From Notolepis coatsorum (Eukaryota > Chordata > Actinopteri > Aulopiformes > Paralepididae): a stretch of 64,000 bases of DNA. Under the pieces are notes generated by a model that was given only the letters and a program-made list of their open reading frames with translations, did not search any database and had not been told where the DNA came from. Location: the NCBI GenBank assembly GCA_963971535.1, contig OZ020592.1, positions 121,867,784-121,931,783 on the forward strand, in the 5' to 3' direction. A program made the translations under genes and the position numbers. Below are positions 43,301 through 54,047 of this stretch, piece by piece (positions within the stretch are counted from its first letter, which is position 1; the number at the start of each line of letters is the position of its first letter).

Positions 43301-43910
43301 CACATCATTCCAAGTGCATACTTGCACACCTTGTACACACACCACCTAGTGTTGTTTATCATTCATGAAATGCAATACAGATATTATATAGGGATATTTT
43401 TATTGATTACGTTGTATGCCTATATTTCTTTTTACAATTACTGTATATATATAGCCTCAATGTCACACACTTACTGCATAAATAGCTCAACATAGCAATA
43501 CTATATATAGGCATATCCAACGTAAATCAAAATATCTATATAAAAAGCAGCCATTTACCAAAATATCCATATAACCTTTACTGCATTTCATAAATCATAA
43601 ACACATCATTCCAAGTGCATATTTGCACACACTGTACACACACCACCTAGTGTTGTTTATCATTCATGAAATGCAATACAGATATTAGGGATATTTTTAT
43701 TGATTACGTTGTATGCCTATATTTCTTTTTACAATTACTGTATATATATAGCCTTAATGTCACACACTTACTGCATAAATAGCTCAACATAGCAATACTA
43801 TATATAGGCATATCCAACGTAAATCAAAATATCTATATAAAAAACAGCCATTTACCAAAATATCCATATAACCTTTACTGCATTTCATAAATCATAAACA
43901 CATCATTCCA
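43301..43910. repeat. About 302-bp tandem duplication
   Basis: The segment beginning ACACATCATTCCAAGTGCAT is present at 43300 and 43600 and begins again at about 43898. Copies differ by a few bases and a 4-bp deletion. Confidence 0.85.
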
Positions 43911-43912
43911 AG

Positions 43913-44028
43913 TGTGTAGATGTGTGGTAGTGAAAGGTTAACCTTCTGTAGTGTGGTAGTGAAAGGGTTAACCTTCTGTAGTGTGGTAGTGGAACGGTTA
44001 ACCTTCTGTAGTGTGGTAGTGAAAGGGT
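43913..44028. repeat. 30-bp tandem repeat, about four copies
   Basis: Unit TCTGTAGTGTGGTAGTGAAA plus GGGTTAACCT. The DIRS element begins inside the last copy. A looser relative occurs around 10940-11020. Confidence 0.85.
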
Positions 44029-44079
44029 TATATTATCGTACTTGGCCATCGCGTCCCGCTCTTAAGCCTATCGAGATAT
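44029..44079 (+). repeat. DIRS left inverted terminal repeat
   Basis: Begins TATATTATCGTACTTGGCCA and is the exact reverse complement of 56717-56767. Confidence 0.95.
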
Positions 44080-44255
44080 CCCTTATCTCATGTACCTACT
44101 GTACTCCACTAACGAAAAACAAATACGCCCTCACCTGCCGGGTCCCGCCCCTATGGAGGTGTAGCCTATAAGACACTAGGCATGGTCACCAAACACTCTT
44201 CCTCTATTTCGTTTCCATCATAACGGTCGCAGTGCGCCTTATGTAACTAGTTGTT

Positions 44256-44597
44256 ATGAAAAGATTTGAGAAATTGCGTAATGTTGAAAGCTTACCGGAG
44301 GTTTGTTTACCCCTGGAATCTTCGGGGCATGTTTCAGCGACACGTCGGGCCTATGTTGATGTTTCCTCGTCTGACGGCAGCAGACCAAGGGGCAGCGTAC
44401 AAGGTTTGGCTATCGGGCCAGCTTGTACACAGGTAGGTCCTGTGTCATCAGGCATTGATGTTGGTGTTAGTAATGCTGTGAAGTGTGTTTCGGCGCCAGG
44501 GCCGGGGTGGCTTGGTGAACGTTCCACTGCAGTGGACATTTTCCTGGCTATCCTGGAGCATGCTGCTTACACTAATGCTACTAATGCTAATACTAAT
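44256..44597 (+). CDS. DIRS Gag-like ORF, N-terminal part
   Basis: Opens at ATG 44256 (MKRFEKLRNVESL) and runs 114 codons to the BEL/Pao insertion after an AAT codon. The same frame resumes at 52803. The product should be the DIRS Gag-like nucleic-acid-binding protein, judged by position as ORF1 of a DIRS element; no catalytic motif is expected or seen. Confidence 0.7.
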
Positions 44598-46027
44598 TGT
44601 TGTGAAGGGCCAGATTAAACCGAATATATATATTTATTTATATATATATATTTAATTGTATTTGTATATTCTCTAATATTCCCTGATATCCCTTGTATAT
44701 TCCTTGTACAATATGCATTGAATATCCATTCTAGCCTACTGAACATCCCATAATAGTCTCCATTCTACTATTGGTCGAGACCTTGGTGCCAGGCTGCCAT
44801 ACCCCTCAGACCCAGTTCAAACGTACCGCTCGACATGTACGAACAAGTCCTAGTTCCGCGTAGGAATTTGGCTACCGCACCACTAATGGGACTATTTGTT
44901 CATAGTGCGTATATATACTGCGCTACTAAAGTAGGACTTTCTTTTCAGTCCAGTTTCTTACCCTCCAATAGAGTCACAGACGTAAAGCCTCCCCGCGACG
45001 CCACGTGTGGGAGTAAGGCCAAGTTCGCCTACCATCGGTATTGAGACATCGTGTATATTAATATTTGAATAGTCATATTTGGCACTATATCGTCGAGTTG
45101 GACGTAGTCTATTAAGCTAATAATAGTCTGTTAATATATAGTGCTTCGTGCGGTGAGAATACTACCGTAGTCAGTACCCCATCGTTTCGGGCAGAGAACT
45201 GGCTGCTTACCCAGGGTGGTTGACCCTATGTGAAGCTGCACCCGAGGAGCCCCAGAGCCGACGAGCGAGTGGACCGGTATACCGGATTATTCTACCGACG
45301 ACAGCCCGCCTTCCCAGGCACGGATTATGCTTTGGATACTTTGATTATTCCATGGATAAAGACCCCCGACACTGCCGTGTGTTGGAACCCCCCCCCCTGG
45401 AGAGGACGCAAGGTGAGGAGACGCTCTGCAAGACGAGGTCGCTTCACGTCTCTCCTCCGTGGACCGGATGACGCCGGCCCACAAAGAGTCCACCTGCTTT
45501 CATCTGTGGTCCAAGGATCGCCGGCGCATTGAACGGCACTACAGTGGGTTCACCTGGGATACCCTTGGCCGGACGAGGCAGCCGGATTCTACCCCCCCCC
45601 CCCTCCTACTCCTGTCGGCTTACAAGCGACCGGATTAACCCCCTCTAGTGTATCTAGTATAATCATTAAAGTATCATTGCTGTTATTCCTTAACTATTCC
45701 AGGTCGTATATTTACCACCTGCGCCTTCAGAGATTGGACATTCTCTATTGATATACCGACGAATACTCCTTGCCATAAAAGTGCATACTATTTCAATTCA
45801 TAAATGTAATTAAGTGATTAAGTGCTTACTCTACACACCATCGCTGTGTAGAAATAAAGACCTGTTTCTAATTCGTACATTTGTGTTGGATCCGTTTCAT
45901 CTACGTGAGAGTGTTCATGATAATATATTTATGCCGTGTACTGGGTGGCCGAATATTAAGTACAAAGGTAGTGGTAGTAAGTATCATATCTAGTAATACA
46001 GTCAGGGAATTGTACCCCTCAGTTACA
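44598..46027 (+). mobile_element. BEL/Pao 5' LTR
   Basis: 1430 bp, TGTTGTGAAGGGCC...CCTCAGTTACA. It contains an AT-rich start, a C-run near 45592 and an AATAAA-type signal near 45853. Short open frames inside it are duplicated in the 3' LTR and are not genes. Confidence 0.95.
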
Positions 46028-46029
46028 AT

Positions 46030-46046
46030 TGGTCCTTCGAGCCGGA
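46030..46046 (+). promoter_or_regulatory. BEL/Pao primer binding site (tRNA-Tyr)
   Basis: TGGTCCTTCGAGCCGGA lies two bases after the LTR. It is complementary to the 3' end of eukaryotic tRNA-Tyr (…CCGGCTCGAAGGA plus CCA). Confidence 0.85.
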
Positions 46047-46095
46047 GGGTAATTAGTGTAATATTAATATAGTGTTATTAATATTGAAATGGCCT

Positions 46096-49000
46096 ATGAT
46101 GAACACTCCACGAAACGATCCTCCTAACCAACGCCCGCAGCGCGAACGACGGCTCCCTCAGTACTTAGAGGCTTACGCTGTCAGTCAACAACCTAGTCTT
46201 CTACTAACAGTAAACGCGGTAAAACTAGAAAGTAAAAGTATGTCTAACCCCAACGCCCAGACTACCCCGACCATAGAGGCCCCTACGGGCTCTAATGTAA
46301 CTGACCAAGTTCACGGTGGGGACCAGTGGGAACCAGACATGACTTCACACCCCGCCAGTACTGAAGAAGTAGTCCCCGATGAGTCCCGGGAGGAATACAA
46401 CGCTACCGAGAGAGAACTCGGCACGGAAGAAGACGGGGAGAGCACCGTGGAGATAGAACTCCAAGGCTCCGCAAGGAGTACCCCGAGGGAAGGCTCCCCT
46501 ATACAACCGCCTTCTCCCAGCGAGGCAGAGAGGACCCTACAGCAGGCCTTCCTCATCAGCCTGAACGCCGCTGCTGAACGCGACCGACTGCAGACCCAGC
46601 AGCGAAGCGAACACGAGCAGATACGTCTAGAAATAAGACGCATTCAGATGGAAGAGAATGTGGCCCGAGAACGAGCCGGTGCTCAACGGGACGCAGCGCG
46701 CGACAGACAGCAGTCGCAACTAATAGAACAGCTGATCAGACGGACAACACCCTCTCCCTCCGCCAGAGGCTCCAGGAACTCGTCTAGACACACCTCCAGG
46801 GCGGCATCCCCTAGCCGAGTAAACAACCCTGAACTTGACCAACAGACGAGGTCTATACCCCCCACAGACCACCTCCCCCCACCGGTCCAAGCGAGACCTA
46901 GCAACCGGGAAGGAGCAGCATATCCTGTGGAGAGGCTAAACCAGAGACTACAAGCACTGGATGACCTAACTGAAGACGAAGAGGAAGAGGAGGAGAACCA
47001 CGCCCGAAGACAGCACAGTACTCTACCGGACCAGGAGGTCCGGTACAGCCCAGGCTATACTCCCGCGGAGCTGCGCTACAGACCCCCGACTCTATACACG
47101 GGTGAGCACGACGCACGACCCGCACCGAGGAACAGCACCTGGACAAGCGGGCCATGGTACACTGCCGGTACCAGCCCATACCAAGGAGCGGGAGGAGACT
47201 CGCCTAGGAGGCCTCTCCCCCAACGCTCGCCGATGTATCCACAGTCAGCGTCATACATTGGCACGCCTATGGTACCCGACTTCACCCAAGAGAACCGGGC
47301 CCAGTATACAGAACTCCGCATGTGTCTGGAGACCATGTTGGTGGATGTATTGGATGAACGCCACAAATACGCCATCCTACTGAAGCACTTAAAGGTACCC
47401 CGCGCACATAATATAGCGCTCGCCTACGCGACTTCCACCACCCCATACACAGCAGCGCTGGTAGCATTGGACCAGAGGTATGGGCGCATATGGGATTACG
47501 TGATCCAGGAGATCCGACACATCGACCGCTTACCCCCAGCAATAGACAATCGAGCACTGGACGACCTGTCCATCAGAGTGCAGTCCCTGGTAGGGATGTT
47601 GGGAGCGCAAAGAGAGAAGGGGAGGCATGAACTTTACGCCAACTCAAATGTGGAAAGGATCCTGGAGAAGCTGCCGCCCGCTCGTCAGGAGCGCTTTAGG
47701 CGGCAGAGGGACCACAGAGACCCGAATGGCCCCGAACCGAACCTCCTCGATCTAGCAGACTTTCTGGCGAGAGAAGTCAGCAGCCTACGGCTAGATACAT
47801 TCGGACGGAGCACCCCTGGCTCCAGAGAAGGAACCAGACGACTAAATGATGGAAGAAGATCGGTGACTGTGATGCACCAATCGGAGTCAGTACCGAGCAG
47901 CAGGAGCCACAGTACCCCCTCCAGAACGGAGAAGTGGAAGATAGTGTGCCCCTACTGTGAGAAAGAACACTGGCTAGCGCAATGTGACTCCTTCCCCAAG
48001 CTGAACGCGGAGGAAGCAGGTCAATGGATAAAGTCCAACAAGCGCTGTTTTCGCTGTGCGCGCTCACACATGGCAGCCGAATGCCGCTTAAAGAAAAGGT
48101 GCACCAAGTGCGATGGAGCCCATCTGGACATACTTCACGACAGTAACAGACGGCGCCCTTCACCTGCACCATCCAGCCGCAAAGCGAGCGTCATGTACAT
48201 CGATCCCGCCAGCAGCAGTGGAGCCCGAGTACTCCTAAAAGTAGTGCGTGTGACACTAAGCTACCAGAATAAAGTCCTGGACACTTACGCCGTCCTCGAT
48301 GACGGGTCAGAGAAGACCCTGCTGCTCGCCTCCGCTGCGGCCCAGCTAGGGCTGCGGGGAAGCGAAACCCAAATGACAATTCGGACAATAAGACGAGATT
48401 TGAAGACGATAAAGGGCGAGAATGTCTCATTCTCTATCGCAGCAAGCGGCCAGCCTGAGCGACGGTACCAGATTGCAGACGCTTTCACCAGCCAAGAAAT
48501 AGGACTGTCGCGGTACACATACCCCGTCGCCAAGCTGATGGAGAAATATGCACATCTGCGCAAGTTACCGATCCCGCTCATAGACAATGCTATGCCGACC
48601 CTGTTGATAGGCTCCGACCATGCAGACCTCATTGTCCCGATAGACCGGGTTCATACCGGACCCCGAGGCTGTCCTGCAGCAGTCGAGACCCGTTTGGGAT
48701 GGACTCTCCAAGGCCCGCTCGCCAAATCTCTCAACCGAAGTACAGCCACTAGATGTCTCCACTCCCGAGTCACAGAGGGAGAAACCGCACTCCTGCAACA
48801 CGTAGAGCGGGTATGGACCTTGGAACAAATGCCCTTTAAGAACGGAAAGAAAGACATTCGCTCTAAAGATGACATTTACGCCATTCACCTCCTCGAGACA
48901 GGGACCAAGAGAGTCCCGGTCAACGGCGTGTTGAGATACGCCACGCCACTCCTGCGGCGAGAAGGAATGCCTACTTTCCACGCCAAGACAGACGCCACAG

Positions 49001-51258
49001 AACGGTACCTGCTGAACACGGAGCGGCGCTTAGCCAAGAACCCCGCCCAAGAGAGTGTATACCGCGCTGAGATTGAGAAGCTCATCACAGCGGGACACGT
49101 CACAAAGATGGACATTAAAGAGGCTGACCAGACCACTGAATCGTGGTACGTGCCCCACCACAAGGTCCATCACAACGGTAAAGACCGCATAGTATTTAAC
49201 TGCAGCTACCAGATCGGATCCCAAAATCTGAATAAAGAGTTACTGCCCGGTCCCACACTCGGCCCCTCCCTACTCGGCGTTCTACTCCGCTTCCGCCAGG
49301 AAAAGGTGGCCATCAGCGGGGACATTAAAGGAATGTTCCTGCAGGTGAGATTAGTAGAGGCGGACAAGCCCCTGTTACGGTTCCTATGGAGAGAGAAGCC
49401 AGGAGATGAGCACCCAGCCATCTACCAATGGGAAGTCCTCCCCTTCGGAACGACGTGCAGCCCCTGCTGTGCGACATTTGCACTACAGAAACATGTAGCA
49501 GAGGACCCAGCAGCGGACGAAGAGGTCCGACACAGCGTAAAGAACAGCTTCTACGTAGACAACTGTCTACAAAGCCTTTCAACCCAGGAAGAAGCCGAGG
49601 CTCTCCTGATTAAACTCCGCGCCTCATTGATCAAAGGCGGCTTTGATCTCAGGCAGTGGGCCAGCAGCGATCCGCAAGTACTGCGCAGCCTCTCCTCCGA
49701 GGACAAGGCAGCCAGCAGCGAGACCTGGATGGCTACAATCCCGGGAGAAGCCCAGGAGATGACCCTGGGATTGGTGTGGCGATTCAAAACAGATTCGCTT
49801 CACTACAGACACAAGCCCCTGACTACGGAGCAGGGAAGGCCGGCGGCGGCGCCGACCACCAGACGGAGTGTGTACACAACACTCGCCCGACAATATGACC
49901 CGCTAGGATGTATTCTACCGTACACCACCAGGGCAAAAATGATTGTACGAGCATTGTGGGACAAGGACCAGGGCTGGGACGACCCCATTCCCGCACACCT
50001 TGCATCCACCTGGAGAGAGTGGGAGATGGAGCTCCACTCACTCCCAGGCGTTAATATGCGCCGAAGCTACTTCCCACCCACGGTGAGGCCAGAGACATGT
50101 AAAATGGACTTACACGTCTTCAGTGACGCCTCAGAGGTCGCATACGGATCAGTAGCCTACTTGCGGGCCCAAGACCAGGGGGGAGAGATCTACACAGCAT
50201 TTGTCCTCGCCCGCTCGAGAATAGCCCCACGCAAGCAACAATCTATCCCACGTCTAGAGCTCTGCGCAGCCCTAGCCGGAGCGCACCTAGCCACGCTCAT
50301 CCAACGTGAGCTCACCATACCGGTGTCTAGAACAATCCTGTGGTCAGATTCCACGACGGTACTCGCCTGGATCAAATCGGACTCATGCAAGTACAAAGTC
50401 TTCGTGGGAGTCAGAGTCACCGAGATTCAAGACTTAACCGAAGAGTTAACCGGAGAAACAGAGTGGCGCTACGTTGATACAAAACAGAACCCAGCTGACG
50501 TCATCACCCGGGGGATGCCCCTGGATGACCTCACCCGTCGCAATGTCTACAGTGACGGCCCCGCATTCCTAAGACTCCCGGAAGGACAGTGGCCCAGGCC
50601 TATCCCGAGGGAAGCAAGTCCAGAGGAGGTGGAAATTAAGAAGTCTGTGTTCTGTGGATTGAGCACCGTAGCCTCCACCGACCCTAACATAGACGATTGC
50701 ACGTCCATAGAGAGTGCACAACAAAGAACATTCCTGCGGTACCACCCGGAGTGCAAGTCCCCCGCTGATATGTCAGCAGCTAACTACGAGGAAGCAGAAT
50801 TGCTTCTACTGCAGCGAGCCCAGAGAGACTCGTTCCCCGATGAATTGGCCTGTCTACAGGGAGGAAAGCCCGTCCCATCCGACAGCAGATTAATTCATCT
50901 GGCCCCCGAGAGCGACGCTCATACCCTCATCAGAGTGGGTGGTCGCCTACGCAGAGCCCCCAATCTACCGGATGACATTAAACACTACCTACCGTCTCTA
51001 CAGACCCGCCAGAAGTGGGTAAAGGAGAGAGACAATTTGACAGAAGGAACAGTCGTCATGATTATTGATCAATCACTGCCCAGAGCTATGTGGCCGGCCG
51101 GCCGCGTAAGCAAAGTGATCACCGGTGCCGACGGCAAGGTCCGAGCAGCTGAAGTGCTCGTCCAGGGTCGCACTTACACCCGTCCCGTGGCAAGGCTCAT
51201 AGAACTGCCTCGACTCCCAGACACAATCGATGATGACCATGACCCTACAACCCTATGA
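46096..51258 (+). CDS. BEL/Pao Gag-Pol polyprotein lacking integrase core
   Basis: Single open frame; the ATG at 46096 is the first in-frame ATG (an upstream GTG at 46072 is less likely), giving 1720 residues. Order, with residues counted from 46072: low-complexity Gag N-terminus with a Gln/Arg-rich coiled-coil-like part (150-230), a BEL-type Gag domain, cysteine knuckles (CPYC...C at about 625 and CFRC...H...C...CTKC at about 658-680), Pao-type protease with LDDGS near 742, reverse transcriptase with FNCSYQ near 1040 and FYVDN near 1160 (Asn where many RTs have Asp), and RNase H with FSDAS (about 1350), RLELCAAL and WSDSTT (about 1423). After the pre-integrase segment near residue 1638 it passes directly to the C-terminal WPAGRVSKV domain. 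The integrase DDE core of about 350 residues is absent without breaking the frame. Confidence 0.92.
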   Translation: MMNTPRNDPPNQRPQRERRLPQYLEAYAVSQQPSLLLTVNAVKLESKSMSNPNAQTTPTIEAPTGSNVTDQVHGGDQWEPDMTSHPASTEEVVPDESREEYNATERELGTEEDGESTVEIELQGSARSTPREGSPIQPPSPSEAERTLQQAFLISLNAAAERDRLQTQQRSEHEQIRLEIRRIQMEENVARERAGAQRDAARDRQQSQLIEQLIRRTTPSPSARGSRNSSRHTSRAASPSRVNNPELDQQTRSIPPTDHLPPPVQARPSNREGAAYPVERLNQRLQALDDLTEDEEEEEENHARRQHSTLPDQEVRYSPGYTPAELRYRPPTLYTGEHDARPAPRNSTWTSGPWYTAGTSPYQGAGGDSPRRPLPQRSPMYPQSASYIGTPMVPDFTQENRAQYTELRMCLETMLVDVLDERHKYAILLKHLKVPRAHNIALAYATSTTPYTAALVALDQRYGRIWDYVIQEIRHIDRLPPAIDNRALDDLSIRVQSLVGMLGAQREKGRHELYANSNVERILEKLPPARQERFRRQRDHRDPNGPEPNLLDLADFLAREVSSLRLDTFGRSTPGSREGTRRLNDGRRSVTVMHQSESVPSSRSHSTPSRTEKWKIVCPYCEKEHWLAQCDSFPKLNAEEAGQWIKSNKRCFRCARSHMAAECRLKKRCTKCDGAHLDILHDSNRRRPSPAPSSRKASVMYIDPASSSGARVLLKVVRVTLSYQNKVLDTYAVLDDGSEKTLLLASAAAQLGLRGSETQMTIRTIRRDLKTIKGENVSFSIAASGQPERRYQIADAFTSQEIGLSRYTYPVAKLMEKYAHLRKLPIPLIDNAMPTLLIGSDHADLIVPIDRVHTGPRGCPAAVETRLGWTLQGPLAKSLNRSTATRCLHSRVTEGETALLQHVERVWTLEQMPFKNGKKDIRSKDDIYAIHLLETGTKRVPVNGVLRYATPLLRREGMPTFHAKTDATERYLLNTERRLAKNPAQESVYRAEIEKLITAGHVTKMDIKEADQTTESWYVPHHKVHHNGKDRIVFNCSYQIGSQNLNKELLPGPTLGPSLLGVLLRFRQEKVAISGDIKGMFLQVRLVEADKPLLRFLWREKPGDEHPAIYQWEVLPFGTTCSPCCATFALQKHVAEDPAADEEVRHSVKNSFYVDNCLQSLSTQEEAEALLIKLRASLIKGGFDLRQWASSDPQVLRSLSSEDKAASSETWMATIPGEAQEMTLGLVWRFKTDSLHYRHKPLTTEQGRPAAAPTTRRSVYTTLARQYDPLGCILPYTTRAKMIVRALWDKDQGWDDPIPAHLASTWREWEMELHSLPGVNMRRSYFPPTVRPETCKMDLHVFSDASEVAYGSVAYLRAQDQGGEIYTAFVLARSRIAPRKQQSIPRLELCAALAGAHLATLIQRELTIPVSRTILWSDSTTVLAWIKSDSCKYKVFVGVRVTEIQDLTEELTGETEWRYVDTKQNPADVITRGMPLDDLTRRNVYSDGPAFLRLPEGQWPRPIPREASPEEVEIKKSVFCGLSTVASTDPNIDDCTSIESAQQRTFLRYHPECKSPADMSAANYEEAELLLLQRAQRDSFPDELACLQGGKPVPSDSRLIHLAPESDAHTLIRVGGRLRRAPNLPDDIKHYLPSLQTRQKWVKERDNLTEGTVVMIIDQSLPRAMWPAGRVSKVITGADGKVRAAEVLVQGRTYTRPVARLIELPRLPDTIDDDHDPTTL
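50975..51010 (+). other. Junction where the BEL/Pao integrase core is missing
   Basis: The frame runs from RRAPNLPDDIKH, which in full-length elements precedes the integrase zinc-binding and DDE domains, straight into YLPSLQTRQKWVKERDN of the C-terminal domain. Confidence 0.75.
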
Positions 51259-51344
51259 CTTTGTGAAGTTGACTGACCCCTACAGCAAACCCTTATGTGT
51301 AAATAGACAACGCGATTAATCTGTCTCTGTTTAACTGATTAGGT

Positions 51345-51367
51345 CTGGGACCTATTCAGGGGGTGGC
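51345..51367 (+). promoter_or_regulatory. BEL/Pao polypurine tract region
   Basis: TTCAGGGGGTGGC directly precedes the 3' LTR TGTTGTG. Confidence 0.7.
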
Positions 51368-52797
51368 TGTTGTGAAGGGCCAGATTAAACCGAATATATA
51401 TATTTATTTATATATATATATTTAATTGTATTTGTATATTCTCTAATATTCCCTGATATCCCTTGTATATTCCTTGTACAATATGCATTGAATATCCATT
51501 CTAGCCTACTGAACATCCCATAATAGTCTCCATTCTACTATTGGTCGAGACCTTGGTGCCAGGCTGCCATACCCCTCAGACCCAGTTCAAACGTACCGCT
51601 CGACATGTACGAACAAGTCCTAGTTCCGCGTAGGAATTTGGCTACCGCACCACTAATGGGACTATTTGTTCATAGTGCGTATATATACTGCGCTACTAAA
51701 GTAGGACTTTCTTTTCAGTCCAGTTTCTTACCCTCCAATAGAGTCACAGACGTAAAGCCTCCCCGCGACGCCACGTGTGGGAGTAAGGCCAAGTTCGCCT
51801 ACCATCGGTATTGAGACATCGTGTATATTAATATTTGAATAGTCATATTTGGCACTATATCGTCGAGTTGGACGTAGTCTATTAAGCTAATAATAGTCTG
51901 TTAATATATAGTGCTTCGTGCGGTGAGAATACTACCGTAGTCAGTACCCCATCGTTTCGGGCAGAGAACTGGCTGCTTACCCAGGGTGGTTGACCCTATG
52001 TGAAGCTGCACCCGAGGAGCCCCAGAGCCGACGAGCGAGTGGACCGGTATACCGGATTATTCTACCGACGACAGCCCGCCTTCCCAGGCACGGATTATGC
52101 TTTGGATACTTTGATTATTCCATGGATAAAGACCCCCGACACTGCCGTGTGTTGGAACCCCCCCCCCTGGAGAGGACGCAAGGTGAGGAGACGCTCTGCA
52201 AGACGAGGTCGCTTCACGTCTCTCCTCCGTGGACCGGATGACGCCGGCCCACAAAGAGTCCACCTGCTTTCATCTGTGGTCCAAGGATCGCCGGCGCATT
52301 GAACGGCACTACAGTGGGTTCACCTGGGATACCCTTGGCCGGACGAGGCAGCCGGATTCTACCCCCCCCCCCCTCCTACTCCTGTCGGCTTACAAGCGAC
52401 CGGATTAACCCCCTCTAGTGTATCTAGTATAATCATTAAAGTATCATTGCTGTTATTCCTTAACTATTCCAGGTCGTATATTTACCACCTGCGCCTTCAG
52501 AGATTGGACATTCTCTATTGATATACCGACGAATACTCCTTGCCATAAAAGTGCATACTATTTCAATTCATAAATGTAATTAAGTGATTAAGTGCTTACT
52601 CTACACACCATCGCTGTGTAGAAATAAAGACCTGTTTCTAATTCGTACATTTGTGTTGGATCCGTTTCATCTACGTGAGAGTGTTCATGATAATATATTT
52701 ATGCCGTGTACTGGGTGGCCGAATATTAAGTACAAAGGTAGTGGTAGTAAGTATCATATCTAGTAATACAGTCAGGGAATTGTACCCCTCAGTTACA
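51368..52797 (+). mobile_element. BEL/Pao 3' LTR
   Basis: 1430 bp, same length as and apparently identical to 44598-46027, so the insertion is very young. Confidence 0.95.
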
Positions 52798-52802
52798 CTA
52801 AT

Positions 52803-54047
52803 GCTAATGTTGATGCTGAAATGGGTCGTTGTTCTAATACTCCCCGCCGAGGGACGTTGTCGCTTTTCCCTCCTCTTGCCCGGTTCATTGATGAAGGTCA
52901 GTCGGTTGCTAATGTGGGGGGTTTCGCTGAGTCTTATTTATCTTTTTTACGGGTAAAGGGGCTAACAACAGGGTGCAGGCCGAGTGTACCGTGGCTGCGT
53001 AGCCAGGTAGCTTTGATCCTGTGTCCCGGCGGGGATGAACGATGTCCCACCCGGCCGATGCTTGAGAGCGAATCGGCTCGGAGGGTGGCAGTATGGACGG
53101 ATGAGTAGTATACTGCTGCAGGATGGTTTGTAGCGGCGGCCAGTGTTATGGCTCAGCTGGCTAGTTTCCTATCCACATTGGCGTCGGGTAGTGGGGCTAT
53201 GGGTCCAGCCGACATTGTAAACATGTTGCATGTTTGTGGTGTTATAGAGATCTTGACTCAGTCGCAAGCTATAACTGCGGGGAGGATTAGGATGCTATCA
53301 ACGTTTGTTGTTAGACATGTTTGGTTGGAGCACTCCACTCTTGGGGAAGAGGATAGGTGTTCTCTCCTCACGACTCCTTTTTCCACGGAAAGTCTTTTTG
53401 GTCATTCTGTGGAGGCGCAGGCGGTTGTTGATCTGGGTCCCACACCGCCTCACGCTGTGCAGCCAGAGGTGGGAGCACGGCCTCGTCAACGACTGTGGCG
53501 AGGCCCTCGACAGGCGGCCATGTTTCCCCCGCCAGTGGTGCCCTGGGCGGAGAGTCAACAGGGATCCACAAGGCCAACAGCCTTGGCGGCCGAGGGATCG
53601 GCCATTTTGGGTGTATGCGGCTTGGATAAAACAAGCCGTTGTCATTCTGCCGCGAGCAGCCCGCTCCCCGTTCAATCCTCTCTCTGTTACCCACGGAAGC
53701 AGGGCTCTGATCGTTTTCCTTTAGCTGCGGGCTGCGAACCTTCGTTGAAGCGCATGCGGCCCCATTCTTCACTTCTCATGGGGACAGGGGCTGACACCCA
53801 GTTAATGGGGTTACCCCGGCCTCGCCTTCGCCAGGCGGGGTATCGCGCTGATGCCTCCCACTCCCGTGAGAGCGGCAGTGGTCTGCAAAGAAGAGGCAAG
53901 CGTGATTTGGGTGATAGCAATATCACTGCAGGGCTTCGGCGTGTAGGAGCCCATGGGACTCTCATGCCTTGCGTGTCTAGCTGTAGAACAACTCCTCAGC
54001 ATGCGCTAGAGGGGTGTTCAGGGGGGGGTGTGTGTCAACCAGTTTGA
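52803..54047 (+). pseudogene. DIRS Gag-like ORF, C-terminal part with one in-frame stop
   Basis: Resumes the 44256-44597 frame exactly after one CTAAT copy. It runs to a TAG at 53106-53108, then stays open in the same frame through the ATG at 53148 to 54047. With the N-terminal part this is 529 codons including stops. The segment RHVWLEHSTL...LFGHSVEAQ (about 53310-53420) fits the conserved WL...LFG region of DIRS Gag proteins. The single stop may be a mutation. The Arg/Gly-rich tail (SGSGLQRRGKRDL) suits nucleic-acid binding. Confidence 0.65.

Larger units (their letters stand above)
44598..52797 (+). mobile_element. BEL/Pao LTR retrotransposon
   Basis: 8.2 kb, flanked by CTAAT on both sides (44593-44597 and 52798-52802). 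Both LTRs are 1430 bp and look identical line by line. It has a tRNA-Tyr-type primer site, one long gag-pol ORF, and a purine-rich tract next to the 3' LTR. It lies in the DIRS gag ORF in the same orientation. Confidence 0.95.

Noticed and set aside
44835-45532. Short ORFs at 44835-45532 and the same ones at 51605-52302
   Set aside because: They lie in the BEL/Pao LTRs, exist twice only because the LTRs are duplicated, and show no recognisable domain.
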